Source: Gari tellinella (taxonomy: Eukaryota; Mollusca; Bivalvia; Cardiida; Psammobiidae). Taken from it: a DNA stretch of 64,000 nt. The notes beneath the pieces are model-generated. The model was not told the DNA's origin. It worked only from the letters and a program-made list of their open reading frames with translations, and searched no databases. This document shows, in pieces, positions 12,596 through 24,800 of the stretch. A program made the position numbers and the translations under genes. Every line of letters begins with the position of its first letter. Within the stretch, counting starts at the first letter, position 1. The stretch is taken from positions 3,100,001-3,164,000 of the forward strand of contig OV277857.1 of NCBI GenBank assembly GCA_922989275.2. The letters run 5' to 3'.

Positions 12596-12848
12596 TACAG
12601 TGGAGAATGTGTTATTCTTTCCCAATAAACGCGTTTGCGCTCTAAAAACTATTATTTCTATTACAAACCGTTTGGAGCCAGATCAGACGCCGGGTAACCC
12701 GGCGTCTGATCAGGCTCCAAGCTGTTTGCCACCAAGATAAACAAGAATTATCAGAATTGTCCAAAAGTTGTTCTTTTCTACGTTTTAGTGCTTTGCGTTT
12801 GCGTACGTTTGCGTTTAAACGGGAAAGAATAACAGATTCTCCACTGTA
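12596..12848. mobile_element. Hairpin MITE, TA type, copy 2
   Basis: Ends TACAGTGGAGAATGTG / CAGATTCTCCACTGTA. The hairpin centre at 12669-12730 has arms GGAGCCAGATCAGACGCCGG and their complement. Confidence 0.85.
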
Positions 12849-13140
12849 CCATATAGATGTATGCTGTTTAACTTGCACATATTTTTACACTTGTAGCTAT
12901 GGAGGAAAAGAGTTGTTGTCAAGTTTGAAAGTGTGTAGAGAAGAAGATATTTTAACACAGTTGAATTTGAGCTATGGCTCAAGCCCCTCTAAAGAAGACA
13001 TAATGACTAGAAGATATAACAACTACGTAGTTTAAATTGTTTATCTTGTCAACCTTATCATGTTTTAATGTTTATCTTGCCATTGCAGTTTTATCCAGTT
13101 TTACCTTTAGTAAGCTATGGGCAAACTTTGGAGATAACTT

Positions 13141-13310
13141 CAGGGCCCCAGATAAGGGGAGTATTTCAAAAACTAAAATCTTTATTTCTGCATTAAACTC
13201 TATGGTGTCACTACTCATTAAAATTGTCTCGAAGAGGATAGGATTTGGTGCTAAAATAAGTGAGAAAATGTTAGATTTGTTCAGTTTACTCCCTCTTATC
13301 TGGAGCCCTG
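13141..13310. mobile_element. MITE with GGGCTCCAGATAAG ends, copy 1
   Basis: Inverted ends CAGGGCCCCAGATAAGGGG and CCCTCTTATCTGGAGCCCTG. The interior has CTATGGTGTCACTACTCATT. Other copies lie at 25828, 31398, 42217 and 45442. Confidence 0.75.
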
Positions 13311-13505
13311 TAAACTTTCAGTTTGGATTCAGATAAGACACTGTGTCAGTTGACATTTAATCTGGATTAACCCATTACTCAATTAATTCAATTCTAACTG
13401 AAGAAAAAAGTCATGAATATGTACCATAATATATCATAGCAGAATGTTCCTTTATATTCAATCTGCTTTAATTTTTATCTGCTTCAAGTGGTCAACTGCC
13501 TTTAA

Positions 13506-14033
13506 CGGGACTCGCAACCGGATGGTGTACTTGTCAAAATTAAATAAAATACTCAAATAAAAGCAAATTTGTGGCATTATTTGGCTTCTGACATTAAAAA
13601 AATATTATCAGTCCAAAAAAAGTCTCAAGAATCGTCACCAAATCTTAGTTTTTTTTAGATATTTTCCATCGTTTTTCTATAGCGTCAGCTGACGGTATAG
13701 TTGTTGTTGCTTCTCTACACGGGCTCAGACATAAACCCGAACCGAATAATGTTCTATCAATCGCTACCAGTGAAGAAGTTAATTCGCTACCATATATATA
13801 GAGAGCGCCCGTAGCCAAGGGGGTAAAGGCATTTCCTCATTTTTCATGTTTGTCTCCGCATGGAGGGTCACGGGTTCGAATCCCACCAGAGCTTCTTCTT
13901 TTCTTTTTTTTTTGAAATGCATTTTTTAACAGAATTTATTATCCTAAACTAAATCTTACCCATTTATATAAGCATTTGACATATATTTACAAATTACTAT
14001 TTTTAATGCTTAATCCGGTTGCGAGCCTCTTTA
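13506..14033. mobile_element. Element with CTCGCAACCGGAT ends carrying a tRNA-like unit
   Basis: ACTCGCAACCGGAT (13508) and ATCCGGTTGCGAG (about 14012) form short inverted ends about 525 bp apart. The tRNA-like unit at 13808-13893 lies inside. Confidence 0.5.
13808..13893 (+). tRNA. tRNA-like sequence (SINE head or tRNA pseudogene)
   Basis: A-box-like TAGCCAAGGGGGTAAAGGC and a perfect B-box GGGTTCGAATCCC are present, with a long variable part of Leu/Ser style, then CACCAGAGCTTC and a T run (a Pol III stop). I could not pair a full acceptor stem, so a functional tRNA is doubtful. Confidence 0.4.
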
Positions 14034-14049
14034 AAATCAGAAAAGGCTA

Positions 14050-15228
14050 TGGGGTAATGTGTTAAGCTGCTAGTTAGCTCCAGACATTGCACATAATCAC
14101 TTTTTATATAACTAACAATTAAATGACATGTTCTAAAGGAAATGGCATATCAACTCTTTGAGAAATTGTTGCAGACAACTGCCTAGCCGACTAGGGATTA
14201 ACCCATTGTATGCTGGGTAATATTTGGCAGCCATTTTAAAATGTCGTCTGCAGCAGGTATAACTCAAATATTTGCAAAAGATGTTAGCAGTTTCTGATAG
14301 AATATTGACTTCGCTGCAAACAGTTTCAATCTCAGATCAGGCCCCTCAAAGTGTATCCCACATAAAATGGGTTACAGAACAATTTTTCAAATGAAAGCAG
14401 ATTCAATACTGTTCGAGTATATCAAATTAATTTTCAATGCCAATCTTTAAGACATGTGACAGCTTAATGCAGGTCAAAGTGATGCAGAAAGCTGCTTTAG
14501 ATGCTTTTGCTTTGTTTTGCATTAAGCAAACATAAGCATAAACATGATATTGTACTGCACAATACCTCGTTATACGAAAATTGCTCAACATTTTAAATTT
14601 TGCATGCATGTAGAAGAATTTCTAATATAAAATTGTTAAAAACAACCACTTTGTGGTGGACATGAAACTGAAATAAAAAATTGAAACTATGATGTATATA
14701 TACATGTATTTATGTTAACTTTGATCAATTTTGTACAAAAAACCCACAATGCAAACGATTTTTAAATCTTTTGAATTATTTTTGATCATATACTTTGTAC
14801 TTGTATATACCATTCTTATGTTAATGAGATGGAAATAAAACCCTACTATTTGCCATCAGCTGTGTTTCTGCTTTACTTTCAGCCTGCTTTAAGCAACCAT
14901 CTGGAAAGATACTGGAAATGCCTTCTCAAGTTCTGTGTTTCAGGACTTCCTAGGTGGGAAATATTTTCCCTAATGTATAAATGATTGAGGCATAAAACGG
15001 GTGTGTTTTTATAGTAATGGGTGAATATATGGAGTAAACTAAAAGATTAACATTTTATATTATGACTTTTCCAATCTCCTATGCTGTGACATCTCATTAG
15101 AATTGACTGAGTAATAGCATTCTAACGAGTAGTCAAACCATGTGGTTTGGTGGAGACAAAAGGCCTTCAGTATTTCAAATACTAAGCAATGTGTAGATTA
15201 AACTACTTAACCCATAATGCTATTTACA
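14050..15228. other. Intergenic, AT-rich, hairpin remnants
   Basis: No gene seen. One decayed hairpin of the third core type (CTTAATGCAGGTCAAAGTG...TTTGCATTAAGC) lies at 14460-14530. Confidence 0.5.
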
Positions 15229-15468
15229 TACAGTGGAGAATCTGTTATTCTTTCCCAATAAACGCGTTTACGCTAAAACTATTATTTCCACTGCAAACAG
15301 TTTGGAGCCAGATCAGACGCCGGGTAACCCGGCGTCTGATCAGGCTCCAAACTGTTTGCCACCAAGATAAACATGAATTATCACAATTGTCCAAAAGTTG
15401 TACTTTTCTATGTTTTACTGCTTTGCGTTTGCGTTTAAACGGGAAAGAATAACAGATTCTCCACTGTA
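15229..15468. mobile_element. Hairpin MITE, TA type, copy 3
   Basis: TACAGTGGAGAATCTG ends. Hairpin 15292-15358 with arms identical to copy 2. Confidence 0.85.
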
Positions 15469-15534
15469 ACTACATGTATATCTTTAATTTGTTCCTCAAC
15501 TTGGGGACATTCAATAATGTTATTGAATGTCCCT

Positions 15535-15989
15535 GCTCAACTACAGAAAATAGTTCCACTTTATACAGTTGTTAATGTGCGCCATAAGATATAGTTTCTA
15601 TAATCCTAGAAGATTGTAGTTTAAAGCAGGTTGAAAGTAAAGCAGAATGTGCCTTAACCCTTTACCCCATAGAAGCAACTTTTAGTGTATTTAATTTATT
15701 CCTCCGCTGAAGAAAATAGTTCCAGTTTATACCATCATGAACAATTATCATAAGAAATATTTTTATATAGCCAAGTAGATGGTGGTTTAAAGCAGGTTGA
15801 AAGTAAAGCAGAATGTGCCTTAAGGCACATTCTGCTTTACTTTCAACCTGCTTTAAGTGATCACTTGTATTTAATGTTGTAAACGGGTTATTGGGTAAAG
15901 GGTTAAGGCACATTCTGCTTTACTTTCAACCTGCTTTAAGTGATCACCTGTCTTTAAAACTAGAAACAGGTTATGGGGTAAAGGGTTAA
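15535..15989. mobile_element. AAAGCAGG hairpin MITE with a second copy inserted in its loop
   Basis: The outer copy's left arm ends GAATGTGCC, then a full inner copy (15654-15906, TTAA to TTAA) follows, then the outer right arm GGCACATTC resumes. The outer element ends at TTAA 15986. The inner hairpin (about 15789-15858) is perfect around GTGCC-TTAA-GGCAC. Confidence 0.88.
15654..15906. mobile_element. AAAGCAGG hairpin MITE, inner copy
   Basis: TTAACCCTTTACCCCATAG at the left and GGGTAAAGGGTTAA at the right. TTAA with CCC indicates a piggyBac-type origin. 253 bp. Confidence 0.88.
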
Positions 15990-16154
15990 ACATCAGTTAA
16001 AATGATAGCTGTGATCCCCATATCTCTCACATCTGTTTCAGTGATCACAGCTCTATCATATTTTGCACCGCATTGAAAGAAGCTTATGGCAAAGGTTTGT
16101 GTTACATTGCAGTTTAGATCAAACTTATGATCACTAAAACTAAACAAACATTTC

Positions 16155-16396
16155 TTAACTCTTTCCTCCCTGAAGCTTCAAATAGACAACCCCAGTTTCC
16201 ATTTTAGTCTAGTCCATTTCTGACTTTTAAGGGTTGTTTTTGTCAATGTTTTGCATTATGACAAACAGTGAAGACCCTGATCAGAGGGCTCCTTTCGGAG
16301 CCCTCTGATCTGGGTCTTCACTGTTTGCATAGGACAAGTGAACTTTTCACATGTACACTGTTTGAAAAGAATGCCTATATGCGGGATTAGGGTTAA
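16155..16396. mobile_element. 250-bp TTAA hairpin MITE, copy 3
   Basis: TTAACTCTTTCCTCCCTG to TTAA at 16393. Hairpin 16262-16327 with loop TTTC and perfect GGGCTCC/GGAGCCC inner stem. Confidence 0.85.
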
Positions 16397-16669
16397 AAGA
16401 TAAAAGACAGTCTCATATTGATCGAGTCTGACCAGGATACAAACCGTTGACAGATAAAAATCGACTAAATCTAAAACTTGGGAAGACACATTGATGATGA
16501 CGATTAACTCTTCGCATGCTAGTGGCAAAATTGTGATTACATTAGCAAACTGTTTAGATCCATGAGATGCCGCATAATGCAGCGTCTAATCAGAATCCAA
16601 ACTGTTCAAAACTCTGACCAAATTTTGAAGTAGGATAAGCATTGCTGTTCTACATTTCATAACAATAAA

Positions 16670-16821
16670 TACAGTAAAACCTCTCTATTACAACCACTAA
16701 ATTGTGGTTATTAATAGGTGTTTAAATCAAGGTCAAAGTTCACCTTGCTTTTAACTGTCACCTGCCTTTCATGCAATCAAACATCCTTAATTTTAGAAGT
16801 TGTAATAGAGGGGTTTACTGT
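16670..16821. mobile_element. TA-type MITE, TACAGTAAAACCTCTCTAT ends, copy 1
   Basis: Inverted ends TACAGTAAAACCTCTC / GAGGGGTTTACTGT. This copy has lost most of the central hairpin. Confidence 0.75.
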
Positions 16822-16976
16822 CCTTCATTTTTTTCTTGCATCTTGAAAAACTCTCTATCAGAGAATACACTTTCAAAACATTTCTAAAACTGTCTATGAA
16901 AATTTGAAATAAATTGAAAACTTTTATCGTGGATTCTCTAGTTAACAACAAACCAAACAGTGGTTGATTTGCATTA

Positions 16977-16982
16977 TTTATT
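16977..16982 (-). terminator. Candidate SF3B2 polyadenylation signal AATAAA
   Basis: On the minus strand AATGAATAAATAATGC lies 1.8 kb after the SF3B2 stop in unique-looking sequence. Other AATAAA matches nearer the stop fall in MITEs. This is a guess that needs transcript data. Confidence 0.22.
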
Positions 16983-17182
16983 CATTTACAATGACACAAT
17001 GCATACCAGTGAACACCACTGACAGTATGATGATGGCATGGAAAATACATAATGGAATTACTTAAAATGATAATGACTTCTCCACCCCCATCTTTAGCCC
17101 TTCTCCATTCATATATAAAACATTGGCTAAGAAAAAGAACAATTTACCCAGAAATAAAAGCAGGCTTGAGTCAGACATATCA

Positions 17183-17391
17183 TACAGTTGAACCTCTCTA
17201 ATACGACCACTAAGTTGTGTCAAATATTAATGGTTCAAGACAGGTGACTGCTTAAAGCAATGTGAAAGTGAAACAGAAAGCTCCTGTAGGAGCTTTCTGT
17301 TTCACTTTCACATTGCTTTAAACTGTCACCTGTCCTTTATACGGACAGTTAGCCTTCTATTTAGTGGTCGTAATAGAGGGGTTCTACTGTA
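17183..17391. mobile_element. TA-type MITE, TACAGTAAAACCTCTCTAT-like ends, copy 2 with full hairpin
   Basis: Left end TACAGTTGAACCTCTC, right end GAGGGGTTCTACTGTA. The hairpin at 17252-17328 is perfect over AGCAATGTGAAAGTGAAACA-GAAAGCTCC and resembles the AAAGCAGG core of the TTAA MITEs. Confidence 0.85.
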
Positions 17392-17877
17392 TAAGGAAAC
17401 ATTGTAGACCCGATCTGGTTGTACACCGTTTTCGAAAAGCATCGATATACACTAATGGCAGAAGGATTCACATCTTAACATTATACACTTAACTTAATTG
17501 ATGCATCATAATTGATAAAAGTGTTAACAGAATTTAATATTACCATGTCTACCTGGAAAATTTCATTCTTAATTTTTACTAATGTAAAGTGGTCGCTCAA
17601 GTGAAGCCTAAATATTATAAACTGTCTTCAATACAGACTGGTTTAATGCAGAACAAAAAGTAAGGCAGAAAGCTTTGATAGGATATTTGCTTTATTCTTG
17701 TTATGCATTAACAAGCACCTGTCTTTGGAGACTTACTCACCTCTCCCATATATGAAATGCCAACATAATCATGTAAATCTTCAACAGAACGTCTCATAAC
17801 AAAACACGATTTTCATGAAGAATTACCTGGAATACCAAGTCAAGGTAAGTAAAACCTGTAATGAGCTACCACTAATA

Positions 17878-18146
17878 TTAACCCATTACTCCAAAGATAT
17901 GCATATTTACACAATTAATTTATTCCTCCACTGAAGAAAATAGTTCAAATTTAATTTTTATTATAGTCATGAATATATATTGTTTCTGTGTTCTAGAAGA
18001 TGGTAGCTTAAAGCAGGCTGAAAGTAAAGCATACTGCTTTACTTTCAACCTGCTTTAGGTGGTCATCTGCTTTACTTTCAAACTGATTTAAGTAGGCATC
18101 TATCTTCCTAACCAGAAACAGGCTAAAGAGTCGAGGGTCAAAGGAA
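17878..18146. mobile_element. AAAGCAGG hairpin MITE, shortened loop
   Basis: Starts TTAACCCATTACTCCA. The hairpin at 18006-18056 lacks the GAATGYGCC inner stem; the right end is decayed. Confidence 0.7.
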
Positions 18147-18149
18147 TAC

Positions 18150-18813
18150 TTCTGTAGAAGTGACTTCTTAATTGCACAAATGAGATGTAGAAAATCAGAA
18201 TCTCTTTGACCTTGCATATTTATGGGGTGATGGGTAAAGAGAGGTCCAAGATGTTTTGACGTATGACTACCCAATACAGAGTGACTGTACCTTTTGGCTT
18301 CACTTGTTCAGTCAAACATGTGTTATACTACCACTAAAACGACAATACATTTGTTGTATTCACAACAGGTGGTTGCTTAATTAAACATATAGGTTCCAAT
18401 CGCATATCCATTAAGTTTTACCTTGTGTGACAGTTTTGGCACACCATTGGAGTACCTTCCTCAGACTGTGACCTGACCATTGCCTGCTTAATGTAGGAGC
18501 CTTCTGCATGACTTTTACCCTGCATTAAGCAGCAACCTGTCCTTAAATACCACCATGCATCTTCATTCAGTGGTCGCTTAACACAGGTTTAACTGTATAA
18601 ATATGTATGACGAAAACTCTCTGACACAGTTCTTTCATTCCCTTCCCCTGTTAGGGAAATGTCTACTAATTCTGTTGTTAACATACAGAAGTCTTGTCTG
18701 TTGAAATGTGTACCAACTTTGTTGTTAAAACAGCTATGCAAGAAAGCAGTAGTCTTGTCTGTTGTGCGTACCAACAGTCTATATTGTAACTGACACAAAT
18801 GTTTGACACACAA
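18150..18813. other. SF3B2 3' flank or 3' UTR with a hairpin remnant
   Basis: No other gene. A decayed hairpin of the third core type (GCTTAATGTAGGAGCCTTCT...CCTGCATTAAGC) lies at 18487-18540. Confidence 0.45.
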
Positions 18814-18879
18814 TCAGAACTTGAACTCCTTGTATTTCTTGGCTGCTTTTCCACTGTCTTCTTGTTTCTTTTTTCTTTT
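18814..18879 (-). CDS. SF3B2: SF3B2 exon 21 (C-terminus and stop)
   Basis: It encodes KRKKKQEDSGKAAKKYKEFK F then TGA. KKYKEFKF is the conserved SF3B2 C-terminus. The acceptor is CTTTCCAG. Confidence 0.95.
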   Translation of the reverse strand, partial: KRKKKQEDSGKAAKKYKEFKF

Positions 18880-21800
18880 CTGGAAAGATAAAATATATAT
18901 TGCATTAACCACCAGAGAAAACTACAAAAATGTCTTACCGATTACCAACATAGCAACCATTTCAAGTCTCCTACATAATATATAATCCAACTGATATAAC
19001 ATATATACTGTATACACCTGTTTAAATGCAACTGTTCCACAGGTATTTGACACATACTTTATTATCTATTAACACCCCCCCCCCCCCGCCCCCCCTTAAA
19101 AAATTTTTTTTTTATTTTTATTTTTACTATACTTCTATTATAGATACAAGGTAAACAGCGCAATTCGACACCTAGTCTTTACTATCGACTTAAACTGATG
19201 CTAAAATAGACTCGATCGCCGATATTCTCTTGTGGTATCCTCGGGAAAAGATTAATTTATCAATATCTACTTTTTATTTCATCAAATTCCGTCAAATAAC
19301 GCCACAGTACGTGAATTATAACGAAAATTTGTATCAAAAAGTTTTATGTCGTTCTCTTGGTACAGAATTTATTGCCCAAAATAAGGGGTAATCTAGTCGG
19401 TTTGCACATTTAACGGCCTTTACGGCTTGAACTTTCACCTAATTTCATTAGAGCAAATGCGTTTGTGTCGGAACATGACCCTCTTCACTATCAGCTATAT
19501 GAAATATACATGTAATTTGGCACGAAATTGACAAGTGAAAGACTCATTTCATTTTCAATGCCATTTTGAATACCGGAATGAATCGAATGAACGGAGCAAT
19601 CTCATTGGTCAAAATTAAACAGGTAAAGTTTCTTTTAATTTTGCATTCTATGTAAATTATATAAAACTGATAATATTTCATTTAAAGATGATTTATAATA
19701 TTTGGTGAAAGTTCCAGTGGCATAGGCCGTTTAATGTGGACAAATAACAGATCACCCCTACATGTACATTCGTTGCTATGTACCAAGAAAACGACAAAAA
19801 ACTTTTTGATGCTTATTTTCGTTATAATTCACATACTGTGGCGTTATTTGACGGAATTTGATGAAATAAAAAGTAGATATTGATAAATTAATCTTTTCCC
19901 GAGGATACCACAAGAGAATATCGGCGATCGAGTCTATTTTAGCATCAGTTTAAGTCGATAGTAAAGACTAGGTGTTGAATTGCGCTGTTTACCTTGTATC
20001 TATAATAGAAGTATAGTAAAAAAAAAAAAAATTTTTTTTTTTAAAAGGGGGGTGGTGTTAATAGATAATAAAGTATGTGTCAAGTACCTGTGAACTGTTC
20101 TAATAAACACACTCTCTCAATATCTTCCAAAAAATAATCCAAAAACACTGAATTTAACTAAAACTGTTGAACTTTGACAACAAGTGACTTTTTTTTTATA
20201 AGCTTGTTCTGCTAAGATATAGGAAATATTCCTTATGGTGCTTATTCTTAACTACAGAAAGTGGAGATATTTTCTTCAGTGGAGGAATAAATGAAAGGCG
20301 TGAAAAGGGATATCTATGGAGCAATGGGTTAACAAAAGTTAATATCATTAGAATTTACATTCTGATCTTCTCCTGATAAATCTCTTAACCCTTTCCCCCC
20401 ATAGAAGCGACTTTTAGCGTATTTAATTTATTCCTCAGCTGAAGAAAATAGCACCAGTTTATACCCTCATGAACAATTACCATAATAAATATTTTATATA
20501 GCCTAGCAGATGGTAGTTTAAAGCAGGCTGAAAGTAAAGCAGAATGTGCCTTAAGGCACATTCTGCTTTACTTTCAACCTGCTTTAATTAATCACATGTC
20601 TTTAATGTTATAAACGAAAATGTTCTAAATGAAAGGTGTAAAAAGTCATCTCTATGGAGCATAAGCCTCTTTTTTTTTTTTTTTTTTCATGCTGGTTTAC
20701 CTTTTGTTTTGCCGCATGTTCTGCAACCATATCACTGAGGTCTTCCTTCTCTAACTGTGACTGCTGCTCTCTCAGGGTCTGGTCATACTTGGCCTGCATG
20801 GCTGCAGGATCCAGGTCCAACTCCTCGGGGTTCAGGGCCATCTCTATACCCTCTGTGGACACCTTCTCACCTGGCTTCTTGGCACCCGCTGGAACCTACA
20901 AAGGATAATGAGATCTTATCATGCATTATTCTATCTTGTAAACCTTCAGGTGAAGAAATATAGGATCTGTCATGAGTCGATGTTTAAGACAAGCTGAGCT
21001 CAAACGAGTTTAGAATTGAAATATTATTAAGCAAGCCTTGGCCAGCTGAATAACTTTTCTATTCTAGACAAGTTTGAGATCAACTTGTCTTAAACATCGA
21101 CGAGTGACAGATACTTTTTCTCACATTACTAACAATTTAAACTATTTTTAAAGCAATATGCATTTTTTTAAACCCCGGTAACGTCAAAACATCGGTATAA
21201 ATAGTGACGTTATAGTGACGTCATCAAAGTGATCTTACACATGTTGGAGATATATAGGATCTGTCATGAGTTGATGTTTAAGACAAGCTGATCTCAAACG
21301 AGTCTAGAATTGAAATGTTATTAAGCGAGCCTTGGCGAGCTTAATAACTTTTCTATTCTAGACGAGTTTGAGATTAACTTTTCTTAAACATAGACGAGTG
21401 ACAGATTCTTTTTCTCACATTACCAACGATTTTAGCTATTTTTTAAGCATTTTTTTGGAACCCGGGTGACGTTTAAACGCTGTTATAAATAGTGACGTTA
21501 TAGTGACGTCATCAAAGTGATCTTACACATGTTGGAGATAAGGATATTCGTCATCGTTGTTCGTTATAGAAAACAGGGGTAGTTATGTGAGAATTGTTTT
21601 TTCCAATGATATATCACACATGCATATTTCACTCATTATATCAAAGTTATTGATCAAGTTGCATTCATATTTAAACACCCTTCATATGGTGGGGATACCC
21701 CCAGTAGACATTACTTGTGTAAGTTTTGGTGGGAGGAGCAAGAATGAATACAGATGGAGAAATCACTGGTTCTTTTATACCCCCAATATATAGCACTGAT

Positions 21801-24800
21801 ATATAAGACCTGCTTAACCAATTACCCTATACATAAACCATTTTAGGCCCTTAATTAATTTCTCTACTGAAGAAATAGTAAAACTTCATAAAGTCATAAG
21901 AAATATTTTGCATATCCTAGTAGATCATAGCTTAAAGCAGGTTGAAAGTAAAGCAGAATGTGCCTAAGGCACATTCTGCTTTACTTTCAATCTGCTTTAA
22001 GTGGCCACCTGTATTCAAATCTAGAAATCGGCTTTTGGGGTAATGGGTTAAAGTCTCATCCTAAGGACCTATAGGAATTACATTTGGTGCAGCATGTTCC
22101 AAACCAGCATTCCCTGTATTACCTGTCCAGAGCAGTACCTCTAGACCACAAATCCACCACAGTTAGTGTGAGACATTCAGCAACCACAGGGCTGCCATAA
22201 GTTGACATGAAAAATCCTAAGATTTCGAAATTTGCATTTTTCAAATGCGAATTTACGAATCATACCTTTACCCCATAGCCTGTTTCTAATTTTGTTGACA
22301 CATGACTACTTAAAGCAGGCTGGAAGTAAAGCAGAATGCGCCTTATGGCGCATTCTGCTTTACTTTCAGCCAGCTTTAAGCTACCATGTTCCAGAAATAA
22401 ATCCGAAGATTTAGGAAAAATCCGGAGAAATGGCAGCCCTGCAACCACCGCTTATCTTACTGGGTGTAATGAGCTTTGACTTAGTTGTTTTCTTTATATG
22501 CAGCTTTATTGTCTTAGTTATTGAAGTTGCACTTGTAATAAGTGGCCGCTATATTATATAAAACCAAAACCAAAACCCTTTCCGTTCTATTAACAAGTTG
22601 CTGCTTAGTGTAGGAAAGGAGTTGTGTTGTTCTGCTTTTGTCCTGCATTGGGCAGTCACCTATGTACATGTTTTCTCAAACATGGCCCCCTAACATAAGT
22701 TTGACTATATTTAGTATTCTGTTTGTTTCATGACTTGTATAGTATGATGTAACTATGTATATATGTCGAGGCCCACGTGGAAAATTGGGCTTGCCTAAAT
22801 GTGCAGCCTCAGTAAATAAAGTCGTTATTATTATTATTATTACTTACCGCAGCGACATCATATATATGTGCAGATCCCATCATGGCCCCTCCTACAGCTG
22901 ATTTCTTCTCTGGTAACACCTGGTACAGTGCTGGGGTCTCCCCACCCTGGTCCATGGCATCTTCAATCCTCCTCTTACGCAGCTCAATCATATCTGGAGT
23001 CTCCATGCCCACTGGTATTGAGGTTATACCACTTGGAGTGACTAATCTGTAACATGTGTAAAGCAGGAAGTCAGTATGAGATACCGGTATAAGCTTAACC
23101 CTTTACTCCATAGGTACACCTTTCTTGGCACATTTAATTAATACCTCCACTTAAGAAAATAGTCTTATAGAGAAAACAGTCTTATAGAAGAAAATAGAAC
23201 TTATACAAGTCATGAATATCTATCATAAGAAATGGTTTCCATATTCTAGCAGATGGGAGTTAAGCCCTTTGTTTGTTCAAATCTAATTCTAATAACACAA
23301 TTTAACTTTGAAATATTGTATGTCGACTTAACCAAGCATGAAATAATGCAATTTTAATTTATGTGTTGAAATATGGGTTAGTTTGAGTTAATCCTTTCTC
23401 CCATAGAAGCGCCTTTTAGCGCATTCAATTTAATCCTCCGCCGAAGAAAATAGTTCCAATTTGTACAGTCGTGAATATGTATCATCAGGAATAATTTCTT
23501 TATTTTAACAGTAGGTAGCTTAAAGCAGGCTGAAAGTAAAGCAGAATGTGCCTTAAGGCACATTCTACTTTACTTTTAACTTGCTTTAAGTGGCCACCTA
23601 TCTTCAATACTAGAAACAGGCTATGGGGTAATGGGTTAAGTGAGTTCCCGATATCAAAGTTCAACTTTTTACTCACCCTTCAGCAGGAGTGACAAGACCG
23701 GTATCATCTGGCATTTCCTCCTCTTCCTCCTCTGAAGATTCTTCTTCTGACTCCGACTCTGACTCCAGCTCACCCCATCGAGTTTTATCTATATCTTCTT
23801 CTTGTATCAGAGTCTGTGAACACACAACCAACAACATTAACCCATTACCCCATAAAGACGTTTTTTAGGCCTTTCATTTATTCCTTCGCTGATGAAAATA
23901 GTTCAAATTTATAAAGCCATGAGTATGTATCATAAGATATATATTCTATATTCTAGCAGATAGTAGCTTAAAGCAGGCTGAAAGTAAAGCAGAATGCGCC
24001 TTAAGGCGCATTCTGCTTTACTTTCAACCTGCTTTAAGTAGACACCTTTCTTCAAAACTAGAAACATGCTATGGGGTAAAGGGTTAACAAAAGTTTGTTG
24101 TAGAAAAAAACCCACATGTTTCCCTCAAAATACCAATATCCCTTCAAAGGTGCTGTAGGTTGTTCATCGGTGAAAGCTTGAAACAAACCATTCCAATAGT
24201 GTTAAAGTTGGTTGCATGAGGTTATTTCCTTTTACATGAAGATGATCAGCCCATGAACATACAAGTTATTGTCTGGAAACCAAAATTCTACTTTCAGTGA
24301 AATAATTTATATCAAATGACATTTGACCTTTTATTTATCATTAAAAAGCAACAATCAAATTAAATCTTTACATTGTTTACACCATTACTGGCATTTGGCA
24401 ATAATTTCAACAAGTATGTTGAAAACCATTTTTGACAATACAGTAGGGCATGAATGAGTTTCTGTATCTGTGAGTTAACTATCCGTATAAAATATTATTG
24501 TTAATTATTCTGTACATAAGATCTTATTATTAATCTTTCATTGTTTAAAGTAAAACAATTTGGGCTTCCCAAAAGTTGATATAAATTTTTCTCCCGAGCG
24601 AAAAGTCATTGAAGAATAGTACATGTATATCTATACACAACCTGCAAATACATATGATGAAAATTATTTGCTATTTCCCTCTTCATTGCTAGGCAATACA
24701 GTAAAACCTCTCTATAACGACCACTTAAATTTGATAATTATTAGGTGTTTAAGGCAGGTGACTGCTTAAAGCAAAGTGACAGTAAAACAGAAAGCTCCTG

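Noticed and set aside
13808..13893. Functional tRNA gene
   Set aside because: A and B boxes are good but a full acceptor stem could not be formed; listed only as tRNA-like.
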